DNA of 64,000 nucleotides from Bacteroidota bacterium (GCA_013112545.1 JABFGJ010000003.1:248001-312000), one strand, 5' to 3'; positions 35,939 to 45,335 are shown, numbered from the stretch's first letter. Notes: generated from the letters alone by a model not told the origin. Program-made: numbers and translations.

Positions 35939-37474
35939 TCAAAATTGGTTTAAATAAGCCCCTTCTTCCACCTCAGGGTAAATCTCATTGTATTTCAAAA
36001 CCTTATTCATGGCAATTCTTCGATTGATATGAATACGACTTATGTTAGAAGGTTTAGAGATACCAGAAGCAGCCATTAAATCGATGAAACTTTTCACTGT
36101 TTCTTCATGATAATTAGCAACACGTTTGGATTTATCTTTAACTACCAATCCTTTCATTAAGTATTTATCTTGTGTGGCAACTCCTACTGGGCAAGTATTG
36201 GTGTTGCATTGCAATGCTTGAATACAACCTATAGCCATCATCATGGCTCTAGCACTACTTACCATATCGGCACCTATAGACAACATTCTTACAATATCAA
36301 AACCACTAAAAACTTTACCTGAGGCAATTACTTTTATGTCTTTCTTTAAGTTGTATCCTCGCAAAGTATCAACAACAAAAGCTAATCCATCTCTTAATGG
36401 CATTCCTAAAGAATCTGAAAATTCTGTTGGAGCTGCACCAGTTCCGCCCTCGCCACCATCTACGGCAATGAAATCTGGGATAATACCGGTGGAAATTATT
36501 GCTTCACAAATATTATTGAATTCCTGTTTCTTGCCAATGCACAGTTTAAATCCAACAGGTTTTCCACCTGACAAATCTCTTAATTGTTGAACAAAATGTA
36601 ATAGTTCTTCTGGATTGTTAAATGCCGAATGACCTGGAGGTGAATGTACGTCTGTATGAGCAGGTATGTGACGAATAGCTGCAATCTCTTCCGTATTTTT
36701 TGATGCTGGTAAAATTCCACCATGCCCTGGTTTAGCACCTTGAGAGATTTTTATTTCTATCATTTTGACATTGTCGATACTAGCATGCTTTTGAAATAAA
36801 TCTGGACAGAAACTTCCATCATCTTTTCTACAGCCAAAATATCCTGTGCCTATTTGCCAAATTAAATCACCGCCTGGTTCTATGTGATATGGGCTTATTC
36901 CACCTTCACCTGTGTTGTGAGCAAAATTTCCCATTTTAGCTCCGGCATTCATAGCCAAAACAGCATTTTTACTCAATGCCCCAAAACTCATGGCTGAAAT
37001 GTTGAGTATGCTAGATGAATATGGTTGTTTACAAGTCTTTTCACCAACTAAAATACGAGGATGATGCTCAATATCTTTGTTGTTTAAAGCGTAAATAGAA
37101 TGATCTAGCCATTCATAACCATCTTGATATACATTTAGTTGGGTTCCAAAAGGAGTCGTATCAATTTCTTTTTTTGCTCGTTGGTATATTAACGAACGTG
37201 AAAGCCTGTTGATAGGTCTTCCTTCAGTATCTGTTTCAACAAAATACTGCATGATTTCAGGTCTTATCTTCTCAAGAATAAACCTGAAGTTTCCTATTAC
37301 CGGGAAATTTCTTCGAATAGTGTGCCTAGTTTGAACGATATCAACTATACCAACAACAATTAAGGGTAACACTATGATTAAAAGCCAAATAAAGTTGTGA
37401 TGTAAATAAGATAAAGCTAAAATGATACTTACTACAATGATAGCAGCAAAAGCGAACGTACGTCTTGTATTCAT
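35939..37474 (-). CDS. FMN-binding glutamate synthase-like protein, membrane-anchored
   Basis: This 511-aa protein has two transmembrane helices at the N-terminus (about 6-45). An FMN-dependent TIM barrel related to the central domain of glutamate synthase follows. KISQGAKPGHGGILP, DGGEGGTGAAP and SIGADMVSSARAMMMAIGC are seen. The 3Fe-4S motif CIQALQCNTNTCPVGVATQ carries the expected cysteines. It lacks the glutaminase and C-terminal domains of full GOGAT. Such stand-alone proteins are common, and their electron donor and amination reaction are not settled. It is convergent with the C45 gene. Confidence 0.88.
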   Translation of the reverse strand: MNTRRTFAFAAIIVVSIILALSYLHHNFIWLLIIVLPLIVVGIVDIVQTRHTIRRNFPVIGNFRFILEKIRPEIMQYFVETDTEGRPINRLSRSLIYQRAKKEIDTTPFGTQLNVYQDGYEWLDHSIYALNNKDIEHHPRILVGEKTCKQPYSSSILNISAMSFGALSKNAVLAMNAGAKMGNFAHNTGEGGISPYHIEPGGDLIWQIGTGYFGCRKDDGSFCPDLFQKHASIDNVKMIEIKISQGAKPGHGGILPASKNTEEIAAIRHIPAHTDVHSPPGHSAFNNPEELLHFVQQLRDLSGGKPVGFKLCIGKKQEFNNICEAIISTGIIPDFIAVDGGEGGTGAAPTEFSDSLGMPLRDGLAFVVDTLRGYNLKKDIKVIASGKVFSGFDIVRMLSIGADMVSSARAMMMAIGCIQALQCNTNTCPVGVATQDKYLMKGLVVKDKSKRVANYHEETVKSFIDLMAASGISKPSNISRIHINRRIAMNKVLKYNEIYPEVEEGAYLNQF

Positions 37475-37592
37475 ACTAAGTGGGATATGTTGTTGATTAT
37501 CTAAACTTGTATTAAACTATAATAAAAGGGCTAAATTACCCCAAAATAAGGAATACTATCAAATATACTTCGACTATTAATTTTCATCTAAA

Positions 37593-37958
37593 TCAAAATT
37601 TAAATCCATCTAAGTTTCTTCTGTCTTTTTTAGTTGGCCTTCCTCTTAATCCTTCAAACCTATTTTTTCGATTCATTTCTTGAATGTGCTGAAGCATTTC
37701 TAAATCAATATCTGATGTTGTTTCTATAATAAGTTCTGGAAGTAGTTTTGCAGCAACCCTCGATTTTGGTATGCCTAACACTTTATAGCTTCTCCAAATT
37801 GGATTGATTTTTATAGATACTTCATCACCAACTTTGACAATTTTAGACCCTTTGGCAAATTCACCATTGAGTTTCACTTTCTCTGAAGCACATTCTTTAC
37901 CGGCAATACTTCTAGTTTTATAAAGTCGTATAGCCCAAATAAATTTATCAATCCTCAT
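37593..37958 (-). CDS. S4-domain RNA-binding protein (Hsp15-like)
   Basis: This 121-aa protein begins with the S4 fold (MRIDKFIWAIRLYKTRSIA; VKLNGEFAKGSKIVKVGDEV) and ends in a basic tail (GRPTKKDRRNLDG). Hsp15 family proteins bind free 50S subunits that carry nascent chains. The C-terminal basic region matches that family. It stands alone, divergent from the ECF sigma gene. Confidence 0.88.
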   Translation of the reverse strand: MRIDKFIWAIRLYKTRSIAGKECASEKVKLNGEFAKGSKIVKVGDEVSIKINPIWRSYKVLGIPKSRVAAKLLPELIIETTSDIDLEMLQHIQEMNRKNRFEGLRGRPTKKDRRNLDGFKF

Positions 37959-38093
37959 GATTCAAATGTAATTATTAGCTAGGATTTACTCAGCCAAAAA
38001 ATGTTTTAGTACTTTCAAATTATAAAAATTTATAAATGATGTAACTTTTTTAGAAGTTAGGGTACATACTTATAGAACACTTAACAAAAACAA

Positions 38094-38642
38094 TTGGAAA
38101 AAAATCAAAGTACATTTTTAGCACTCTACAATCCAGTACATGAATCATTCGCGAGATTCTGTCATGCTCGAGCTTATGGATTAATAAATGCTGAAGATTT
38201 AATGTCTGAAACCATTACTTGTGCTTTGGAGAATTTCCATGGATTAAAAAATGAAAAAGCTTTTCTTAGTTTTTTATTTTCAATAGCTAGCAACATTGTC
38301 AATAAGATGAATAGAAGACTAAAGTTTAAGGCCGATTATGATGAAGTGAAATTCCTTGAAATAAAAGATCAGGGAATTGATATTGAAACTCGTATGGATA
38401 TAGAGCTGCTCTATCAAGCTTTAAATATTTTGCCTGTTAAACAAAAGGAAGCGCTTATATTATTTGAGATTAGTGGATTTTCTATTCAAGAAATTGCTGA
38501 AATTCAAAAGGCTGGTGTTTCTTCGGTTAAGCAACGCTTAAAAAGAGGAAGAGCCAAGTTGGCTGAAATTTTCAATTCAGAGGCTTTGAAAAAAGAATCC
38601 ATTGAAACAAAATCTAACGTCTTATTTACGGTGTTTTTATAA
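38094..38642 (+). CDS. ECF-type RNA polymerase sigma factor
   Basis: This 182-aa sigma factor has region 2 (CHARAYGLINAEDLMSETITCALENF, about 22-50) and region 4 with PVKQKEALILFEISGFSIQEIAEIQ (about 118-142) and helix-turn-helix GVSSVKQRLKRGR. The start is a TTG at 38094, and no ATG precedes region 2. The upstream sequence TGTAACTTTTTTA (from about 38039) could be an ECF -35 element for autoregulation. The next gene, 10 bases after the stop, encodes a membrane protein that is probably its regulator. Confidence 0.88.
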   Translation: MEKNQSTFLALYNPVHESFARFCHARAYGLINAEDLMSETITCALENFHGLKNEKAFLSFLFSIASNIVNKMNRRLKFKADYDEVKFLEIKDQGIDIETRMDIELLYQALNILPVKQKEALILFEISGFSIQEIAEIQKAGVSSVKQRLKRGRAKLAEIFNSEALKKESIETKSNVLFTVFL

Positions 38643-38652
38643 TTATTTAAAA

Positions 38653-40506
38653 ATGAAAAAAACTACAGCACATTATTTTGATTCTGCAAAAAGACTGCCT
38701 TTGGCAATGTCTTTAGCACAAGTTCAAGCATTAGTTGCAAAAGTAGGTGTACCCACAAATCCACCTAAATCAGGGTGGAATTTTAAAAACTTTATTATCA
38801 TGACAAGTTCAATCATTGCATTAAGTACAGCATTGCTATTAAGCAATGTTAACTCAACAGAGTACAATTATCAGAGTCGCAACTCGGCTTTGAAATTATC
38901 AAGTGAAAAATCGAGACATGTTCTTTTAGATTCTACTGAAAAGATAGCTGCCGAGCAGAATTCAATTCAAGATATTGATGGAGATTCGCACCAAATTCAA
39001 GTGAAAAAAATAGACGAAAACTGCAATCAAGAACCAGATGATTCTGGAGTTGAAATATTTCATTCTAAGCTTAAATTGATGAATAAAAAGAGCTTAGGGA
39101 CTAAAGAAGCAGTTGATGTAAAAGCTGAACCACTTGCTTTAGTTGAAATAAATCAAGAGGAATTTGATTTGTTTAACTCAGGTATAGAGCCCTTTGAATT
39201 GTTTGATGAACCTAAAGACATAGAGGAATTAGTTTCTATGGATACGAGTAAAATCGTTGGTTCAACTAAAACAATTAATAAGCAAATTCAGGCAAAAGAC
39301 ATCAAGTGGTTTTTGATAAATCACTCTAAAGGTGATATAGAAATAAAGAACTCTAGTAATGGTATGATTGAACTTGAAGCCAAAGTTGCTATTGAAGCAA
39401 AAAACAAAGAAGATGAGGAAAAAGGATTAGCCGATTTTGATTTAAACTTGGTTAGCAAAGGGAATAAGGTTGAAATTGAAAACTCATGGAATGAGGATTT
39501 GGGTTCTTGTTTTTGTAGTAGCGATTCCAAAAAGAATAAAATTAAAACGAGCAATGGTGATAAAATACAAATCAAAAAAATGGAGATTAATTATGTCCTT
39601 AAAATCCCTGTTGATATTGGGTTAGATTTAAATTTGAAATATGGCGACATCACGTTGCCTGACCGAAAAGCAGATCTAAAAATTGCGCTATTTAAAGGAA
39701 ACCTCACCGCTGCAAATACTTCAGGTACTTTTGAATTGAATGGGAAGTATGGAAAAATGAACATGGGGAACGCCACAAAAGGGAATATTAGTTTATTTAA
39801 ATCAAGTTTAAAATTGAAAGAAATTCCAGAACTTGAAATAAAAGCAAACTATTCAGATTTAATGATTCTACAGACAGAGAATTTAGACTTAACGGCTTTT
39901 AAAACAGATGTAGAAATTCAGATAATAACTAAGAATTTAAAGTCAAATTTCAGATATGGAGATTTAAGTATAGAAGGGCAAACAGAGTTTGTTGAACTAG
40001 TAGCCTTTAAATCGAATGTAAAAACCGGAGATATTCAGCAAATGAATTTTGACGCATCTTATTCTAGTTTAGAAGCAGGAAGTATTTTGAATCTGAATTT
40101 GATTAAAGCTTTTCAATCAAAAATAAACATCAACGAAGTGGGGGATATGAATGGTAAGAGCAATTATACTCCAATTCAAATTAAGCGGTTGAATAAGAAT
40201 TTAGAGTTGACAACATTTAAAGGAAGCATTGACATAAACGAAGTGCAATCGGGGTTTAAAAACATTCATTTAAATGCCAAATACACCAATGTTGACCTGA
40301 ATTTTAGTCCAAGTTCTAAATATCAACTCGAGACTAAATCAACTTATACGGCATTAAATATGCCTGCTCAGGTGCAGAATCTATCGATAAATTCCAACGG
40401 TAACAATCATTTTAATCATTATAAAGGGGACGTTAATGCTGATGATTCAGGCAATAATTCTCAAGTGTATATAGAAAGCTTTCAAGGAAAACTGGATTTG
40501 AGGTAA
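38653..40506 (+). CDS. Membrane protein with anti-sigma-like N-terminus and long beta-repeat domain
   Basis: This 617-aa protein has a short cytoplasmic part (LPLAMSLAQVQALVAKVG near 18-35), one transmembrane helix (about 47-66) and a large extracytoplasmic region. That region (about 230-600) alternates two short motifs: one like LKYGDITL/GKYGKMNM/ANYSDLMI/FRYGDLSI, the other like IALFKGNL/ISLFKSSL/LTAFKTDV/LVAFKSNV/LTTFKGSI. This gives a beta-solenoid pattern close to adhesin-like DUF4097 proteins. It lies 10 bases after the ECF sigma gene, so it may anchor or sense for that sigma factor. The ATG at 38653 is used; the longer frame overlaps the sigma gene. A hairpin terminator follows. Confidence 0.72.
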   Translation: MKKTTAHYFDSAKRLPLAMSLAQVQALVAKVGVPTNPPKSGWNFKNFIIMTSSIIALSTALLLSNVNSTEYNYQSRNSALKLSSEKSRHVLLDSTEKIAAEQNSIQDIDGDSHQIQVKKIDENCNQEPDDSGVEIFHSKLKLMNKKSLGTKEAVDVKAEPLALVEINQEEFDLFNSGIEPFELFDEPKDIEELVSMDTSKIVGSTKTINKQIQAKDIKWFLINHSKGDIEIKNSSNGMIELEAKVAIEAKNKEDEEKGLADFDLNLVSKGNKVEIENSWNEDLGSCFCSSDSKKNKIKTSNGDKIQIKKMEINYVLKIPVDIGLDLNLKYGDITLPDRKADLKIALFKGNLTAANTSGTFELNGKYGKMNMGNATKGNISLFKSSLKLKEIPELEIKANYSDLMILQTENLDLTAFKTDVEIQIITKNLKSNFRYGDLSIEGQTEFVELVAFKSNVKTGDIQQMNFDASYSSLEAGSILNLNLIKAFQSKININEVGDMNGKSNYTPIQIKRLNKNLELTTFKGSIDINEVQSGFKNIHLNAKYTNVDLNFSPSSKYQLETKSTYTALNMPAQVQNLSINSNGNNHFNHYKGDVNADDSGNNSQVYIESFQGKLDLR

Positions 40507-40520
40507 TTCAAAATAATTCT

Positions 40521-40556
40521 CAATAGTGATAAAGAAATCTTGCTTTATCACTATTG
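40521..40556. terminator. Bidirectional terminator between convergent genes
   Basis: A perfect 14-bp stem (CAATAGTGATAAAG at 40521-40534 with CTTTATCACTATTG at 40543-40556) has an 8-base loop. It lies between the stop at 40506 on the plus strand and the stop at 40562 on the minus strand and can serve both. Confidence 0.8.
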
Positions 40557-40561
40557 GTTTC

Positions 40562-41263
40562 TTAAAAAGTGCAATAAGCTCCTTTAAATGTGTCAATTAT
40601 TTTATGAATGGCAATATTCCAGCCCTTATAGTAATTTTTTTGGTTTACTTCCAACTCTATACCTATGTAATTCTGCTGAAATTGCTTTCTAAGGGCAGTG
40701 GTAAAACCATCGGCTTTACCTAAATAAGGGTAATTCATTCTGCTTTTGAATTGATTATGAAAATCCAATTTTTCTTTCCACAGTTTGCAAAATGCTTGTT
40801 CATTTTTTTGTCTAGAGTCGTATAAAAGTCCAATGTCGCAATTTCTTTCAGTACCTTGAAAAATAGGAGTAAAGCTATGTACAGAAAGATGGATGACAGT
40901 ATGATTCACGATCCAATCAGCGATAAATCTTTCAACTCTTTGTCGATAGGGAATATAGATTTTATCGATTAGCTCATTTTTTTCAACAAGTGATAAGTTC
41001 TTAGTATATTCAGAGAATAAATTAGGATGGGTCAGCGATCGGTTTAATTCTATTAATAAACGAGATTCCTCGTTAAAAATAGAAAAATCAGGATTTGCAT
41101 GTTTCACGAACTGATCAAAAAGCACTTTAGCTCCAATATCTATTCCTCGATGACTGTTTAAGACATCAAGGTTTGCTTGAAACAGATGTTGATAAGCAGT
41201 TGGAATTTTATTTCCTGCATGCTCGCAAGTAATTAAAAGTTTTGATTTCATGGCATTACTCAA
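40562..41263 (-). CDS. N-formylglutamate amidohydrolase-like protein
   Basis: This 233-aa protein has the FGase family motifs LLITCEHAGNKIP (metal Glu/His, near 8-20), SHRGIDIGA (36-44) and HLSVHSFTPI (His near 127). The family hydrolyses N-formyl-glutamate or related N-acyl amino acids in a metal-dependent, peptidase-like way. It is the last gene of a four-gene operon and overlaps the GCS2-like gene by 8 bases. In this setting it more likely trims a peptide or amide made by the two ligases than takes part in histidine breakdown. No other histidine-degradation genes are present. Confidence 0.85.
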   Translation of the reverse strand: MSNAMKSKLLITCEHAGNKIPTAYQHLFQANLDVLNSHRGIDIGAKVLFDQFVKHANPDFSIFNEESRLLIELNRSLTHPNLFSEYTKNLSLVEKNELIDKIYIPYRQRVERFIADWIVNHTVIHLSVHSFTPIFQGTERNCDIGLLYDSRQKNEQAFCKLWKEKLDFHNQFKSRMNYPYLGKADGFTTALRKQFQQNYIGIELEVNQKNYYKGWNIAIHKIIDTFKGAYCTF

Positions 41264-42479
41264 ATGCCTTATTTTGACTCAAACAATCTCCCAATTTTCG
41301 ATACACTCGCAGGATGTTTTCTTTGCTATAATCTTGGTTTACAGCTTTTAAAATTCGAGTAGCCAAGCTACCTTTTTCTAAAATAAAGTCCATTTCGAGC
41401 GATTTATTTGTCGTTGCATATTGCATTTCTTTCCAAAAATCTTTGGCTGAACATATAGTCTGCTCAATTCCAAACATTTTCAAATATGCTACATTATCGA
41501 TGATGCTGTCTTCAGCATTTTTAATAGTATCGTTAAAAATCGCAAATAAGTCATTTTCATTCCACTTCATTTGCTCGGCTAAAGTGCAGGTTTTTTCATC
41601 GATTAAAAATTGTATTAGCTTAGAGACAAGTTGCATGATAGCCAAATCCATTTTTGGCGATTCTTGAATATCAACGATTCTTATTTCAATTGCATTTCTA
41701 TCAAATCGAGCGATAGCGCCCCTGGAATTTAAGAAGTATTTGCCTAAAATTCCATCTTTATCATAGGGTCTAATAGCCTGTTTAATCGGCTGAAAAATAA
41801 GCTCTTCGTAAGCATTTTGACTAAAAGCACGCTCGGGAATTACTTTACCAGCAATTTGCGGGATTTTAGATTGATTTAATTTATAAAACTCTAAACGTTG
41901 GTTTTTAATTCCTTCGTGTTTTAATTCAAAAATGGGTGTACTTGCGCTTAATGCAGGTATTAGAGGCAACACTAATCTAATGGCAGCATGCAGTTTTTTA
42001 AATTCCTCATCGTTTGCAAAAGGCAAATTAATGTGAGTGCTTTGCAAATTTGACCAACCATGGCCTTTACAATCAAAAATTCGATTGTATAATTCATAAA
42101 CTTCGTTGTATTCATGAGGCCAAATAATTGTCTCTTTTAAAGGATTCATAAAAGGATGAGCTCCTGTTGGCAATAACATGGCATTGTGTTTTTCAAGGCG
42201 CTTGTTGGCCAGTGCTACGTTTTCGCTAAACTTTTCAGCTAAACCTTCAAGCTTTTTTGCAGGGCCATTGGTTTTAATTTCAATAACATGCAAAACCAGC
42301 TCATTCGACCAAGCTATGTCGCCATTTTCAAAATCTGCCACCACATCTCCGGCCATTTCTTCTAAAAGCAAGTCGGCTATAGGCCGAATGGCTAAGGTAT
42401 CGCGGTCAACAATCATGTACTCTAACTCAATGCCATAAGCTTCAAAAAGTGCTAGTGGTTTCTTTACATTTTCGCTCAT
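41256..42479 (-). CDS. GCS2-family carboxylate-amine ligase
   Basis: This 407-aa protein of the glutamate-cysteine ligase type 2 superfamily (glutamine-synthetase-like fold) carries YGIELEYMIVD (15-25; acidic metal ligands), HEYNEVYELYNRIFDCKGHGWSNLQS and HINLPF, and SRGAIARFDRNAIEIRIVD. GCS2-like enzymes join a gamma-carboxylate to an amine using ATP. It overlaps the RimK-like gene by 4 bases upstream and the amidohydrolase gene by 8 bases downstream. It may make a gamma-glutamyl bond, but because it sits with a second ligase and two hydrolases, glutathione synthesis is not assumed. Confidence 0.85.
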   Translation of the reverse strand: MSENVKKPLALFEAYGIELEYMIVDRDTLAIRPIADLLLEEMAGDVVADFENGDIAWSNELVLHVIEIKTNGPAKKLEGLAEKFSENVALANKRLEKHNAMLLPTGAHPFMNPLKETIIWPHEYNEVYELYNRIFDCKGHGWSNLQSTHINLPFANDEEFKKLHAAIRLVLPLIPALSASTPIFELKHEGIKNQRLEFYKLNQSKIPQIAGKVIPERAFSQNAYEELIFQPIKQAIRPYDKDGILGKYFLNSRGAIARFDRNAIEIRIVDIQESPKMDLAIMQLVSKLIQFLIDEKTCTLAEQMKWNENDLFAIFNDTIKNAEDSIIDNVAYLKMFGIEQTICSAKDFWKEMQYATTNKSLEMDFILEKGSLATRILKAVNQDYSKENILRVYRKLGDCLSQNKAFE

Positions 42480-43933
42480 ATTCCTTTAGATTTATCTAGT
42501 CTTTTCTTAAACTCAAGCATGATGATGTTGTATAACTCTTCGTTCAGTAAACGATCTTCATAACCAGAATCGATGCTTGGGTTATCATTAACTTCAATAA
42601 TATAAACATGTTCTCCTTTTTGTTTAATGTCCACACCATAAAGACCATCTCCAATTAAATTAGCAGCCTTTAAGGAAGTTTGTAAAACGATTTCAGGTAC
42701 TTCATTTAAAGCTACAGTTTCTATTCCACCGTAGTTTTCTTCTTGGTCACTGGACCAATCGTAGATTTGCCAATGTCCTGCAGCCATTAAATACCTGCAA
42801 GCATAAATGACTTGCTGGTTTAATATTCCAATTCTCCAATCAAAATCGGTAAATAGAAATTCTTGTCCAAGCAATAAATCTGAATCTTGAAACAACTGAT
42901 TAAGGTGAGCATCTAATTCTTGCTGGTTATTTGCTTTTACAACACCAAGAGAGAATGCACTATCTGGCTTTTTTAAAACGCAGGGAAATTTTAAGGTTTC
43001 AGCGATTTCGTTTCTATTTTCTCGATGAATGATCATCGTTTTTGGCGTAGGGATTTTATTTCGACTTAAAAGTTCGGCTAAATAAACTTTATTGGTGCAA
43101 CGCAGTATGGAAGTTGGGTCATCCATTACTATTAATCCCTCAGCTTCTGCTAATCTGGAAAATCGATAAGTATGATGGTTTACAGCCGTAGTTTCTCGAA
43201 TAAATAATGCATCAAACTCTGGAATCCTATTGTAATCTTCTTTGGTAATTAATTCGACATAAAAGCCAATTTTTTCAGCAGCTGCTATCATTTTATGAAG
43301 TGCAGTTTCATTAGAAGGTGGATCACTCGCTTTGGGATCGTGAAGTATGGCTAAATCGTAAGTGGTTTTAAGTGTTTTATTCGTGTCAAACCTTTTTTTG
43401 CTAAAATATTGTTGTGCAAAATCTTCGATATAAGGTAAGTGGTCATCGTTGATATCGGTAACACTAATGGGATTTATGCGTTTTAAGTGCCATTTTTTAT
43501 TGAATCTAAATTCAGCGCGTAAAAGTGGAGCCTGAAAAAGATTGTATAAGCCTTTAGCTAGTTTGGCGTGTTTCTTAGATATATTCTGACCAAAATAAAT
43601 ACTTAAAGTAAATGATTCTGATTTTATTTTAGCCAAACTTGCTTGAATGATGGCATCTAACTCTTCTGAAATGGATTTGATAAGTGTTAGAGTCCTAAAG
43701 TCAACCATTGTGGTTACGCTTGGAATAACTTTATGTCCACGAGCTTCAGCTAATAAAGAAACATAATAACCAGTACTTTGGTATTTATAATTTCGGCATA
43801 GATTAAAAATTCTTACGTTTTTCAGTTCAGAAAATTTATGTTTTGTCAAATAAGATTTTGCGTCAATTACTTCTACTGAATCTATTTCAAAATTCCAATC
43901 ATTGGGATTGTTTACAATAATAATCTTTCGCAT
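42476..43933 (-). CDS. RimK-like ATP-grasp ligase with RLAN-type N-terminal domain
   Basis: This 485-aa protein has an N-terminal region (1-150) with LCRNYKYQSTGYYVSLLAEARGHKV-type sequence, typical of the domain preceding a subset of RimK-like ligases. A RimK-type ATP-grasp follows: LSRNKIPTPKTMI, FPCVLKKPDSAFSLGV (nucleotide lysines), DFDWRIGIL and YIIEVNDNPSIDSG (metal and catalytic Glu/Asn). Such enzymes add amino acids to peptides or proteins through acyl phosphates. It lies one base after the C39-like peptidase gene and overlaps the GCS2-like gene by 4 bases. The acceptor is unknown. Confidence 0.87.
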   Translation of the reverse strand: MRKIIIVNNPNDWNFEIDSVEVIDAKSYLTKHKFSELKNVRIFNLCRNYKYQSTGYYVSLLAEARGHKVIPSVTTMVDFRTLTLIKSISEELDAIIQASLAKIKSESFTLSIYFGQNISKKHAKLAKGLYNLFQAPLLRAEFRFNKKWHLKRINPISVTDINDDHLPYIEDFAQQYFSKKRFDTNKTLKTTYDLAILHDPKASDPPSNETALHKMIAAAEKIGFYVELITKEDYNRIPEFDALFIRETTAVNHHTYRFSRLAEAEGLIVMDDPTSILRCTNKVYLAELLSRNKIPTPKTMIIHRENRNEIAETLKFPCVLKKPDSAFSLGVVKANNQQELDAHLNQLFQDSDLLLGQEFLFTDFDWRIGILNQQVIYACRYLMAAGHWQIYDWSSDQEENYGGIETVALNEVPEIVLQTSLKAANLIGDGLYGVDIKQKGEHVYIIEVNDNPSIDSGYEDRLLNEELYNIIMLEFKKRLDKSKGI

Positions 43934-43934
43934 T

Positions 43935-44639
43935 TTATTTGGGTTTTATGATTAATAAATTTGCGTCATAGGTCATGATACCCAATAAAATAGAGTTGAG
44001 TAAACGACCAGTTTTTACACTGTAATAATTGGTTCCTGAAACTGGATTTTCTTTATATGGATCGGCGACCAATACTTTACCTTTATTAGAATCAAAACCA
44101 GATAAAATAACAAAATGACCTGTCGGCTCTCCTTTGGTGTCGCTATAATACATCATATTATTTTCATCAACCGCTTCTCTTTGACAATTGTATAAATAAG
44201 TAGCACTTAAACCTGTTAAAACAGGTGTATTCTCTTTAAATAAACGTTCTATTAGTTTTCGACTTAAATCTTTAAACTTCAATTCGCCACCCATTTCTAA
44301 AAATTTAATATAGGCTTTGGAGGCCCTTATAAACTTTAAAGATCGTTTTATTTTTAATTGCTCTTTTAATTTATTTATAATCACTTCATTGTCTTTTACA
44401 GGAAACCAGCTAGGGTCAAATATTTCGAGATTATAAGTGTAAATACTAGCCTTGTAATTTCGCTTTAGGGCATTTATTGCGAGCATCACTGCAAGGGTTC
44501 CACCATTGTCTAAGGTGTGTACTTGGCGAATAACTTCTTTTAAGTCAATAGGGTCATTATAAAAATTATAAACAGCTTGCAAACAAGTTGGGCCGCAGGT
44601 ACTATCGTTAGGTTGTGATAGAATTTTTAGGTTTTTCAT
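43935..44639 (-). CDS. C39-like papain-fold peptidase
   Basis: This 234-aa protein begins with LSQPNDSTCGPTCLQAVYN (7-25). Gln9 and Cys15 form the oxyanion and nucleophile pair of C39-like cysteine peptidases. TGHFVILSGFD and VLVADPYKENP supply His and Asp. There is no signal peptide or ABC domain, so it acts in the cytosol and is not a bacteriocin exporter. First gene of the operon with the RimK-like and GCS2-like ligases. It may cut a peptide precursor or the product of the ligases, or act as a transpeptidase. Confidence 0.82.
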   Translation of the reverse strand: MKNLKILSQPNDSTCGPTCLQAVYNFYNDPIDLKEVIRQVHTLDNGGTLAVMLAINALKRNYKASIYTYNLEIFDPSWFPVKDNEVIINKLKEQLKIKRSLKFIRASKAYIKFLEMGGELKFKDLSRKLIERLFKENTPVLTGLSATYLYNCQREAVDENNMMYYSDTKGEPTGHFVILSGFDSNKGKVLVADPYKENPVSGTNYYSVKTGRLLNSILLGIMTYDANLLIIKPK

Positions 44640-44813
44640 TTCTTAAAAAATGAATAATAAAGTAGCATACATATTCAATTTATTTAGGTATAAATAAAGT
44701 TCAAGATTACATCAAATTTTAATTCAAAAATAAAATCAAAACTCAAATTGCATTAAAAAATGAATCTTTTATTTTTCACAGTCTATAATCTTTAAAGGCC
44801 TTATAAAATTCTG

Positions 44814-44821
44814 TAATTTCG
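44814..44821 (+). promoter_or_regulatory. Promoter -7 element of the cold-shock-domain gene
   Basis: TAATTTCG, the same TAnTTTCG variant as at the cytochrome genes and the ABC-F gene, 30 bases before the ATG. No clear -33 is seen. Confidence 0.4.
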
Positions 44822-44851
44822 CCAAAACTCCCTAAAACTCAAAAATTATCC

Positions 44852-45295
44852 ATGGCAAGATCTAGTCAGACATTCAGCAAATCAGAAAAGGAAAAGAAAA
44901 AGCGTAAAAAGAAAGAAGAAAAAGCATTAAAAAGAGAGGAGAGAAGGTCAAACTCGGTTGATGGTAGCTTAGAAAATATGATTGCTTATGTTGATGAGAA
45001 TGGGATGATTGTAGATACTCCACCAGATTTAACGAAAAAGAAAAAGGTTAAAGCTGAAGACATTCAATTGGGAGTTCCTGTAAAAGAAGAAGAAGATCCA
45101 ATCCATGAAGGTAAAGTGAGTTTTTTCAACTCTGAAAAAGGTTATGGTTTTATTAAAGACTTAGTAAATCAAGAAAGTTATTTTGTCCACGTGAATGGTT
45201 TAAAAGAACCAATTGACGAAGGTGATAAAGTAAAATTTGAGATTATTCGCGGAGAAAAAGGGATGAATGCTATCAATGTTGAGAAAATCAAATAG
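44852..45295 (+). CDS. Cold-shock-domain protein with charged N-terminal extension
   Basis: This 147-aa protein has a very basic, lysine-rich N-terminus (about 10-40, alternating Lys/Glu), a linker, and a C-terminal cold-shock domain (about 83-147). The domain carries GKVSFFNSEKGYGFIKD (RNP1-like) and SYFVHVNGL (RNP2-like). Cold-shock domains bind single-stranded RNA or DNA. The charged extension is common in Bacteroidota versions and may add RNA affinity. Convergent with the nitroreductase gene. Confidence 0.9.
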   Translation: MARSSQTFSKSEKEKKKRKKKEEKALKREERRSNSVDGSLENMIAYVDENGMIVDTPPDLTKKKKVKAEDIQLGVPVKEEEDPIHEGKVSFFNSEKGYGFIKDLVNQESYFVHVNGLKEPIDEGDKVKFEIIRGEKGMNAINVEKIK

Positions 45296-45335
45296 CACAT
45301 TTCCTGACTGCTAAGTCTGTTTTTTTTTAATAGAC

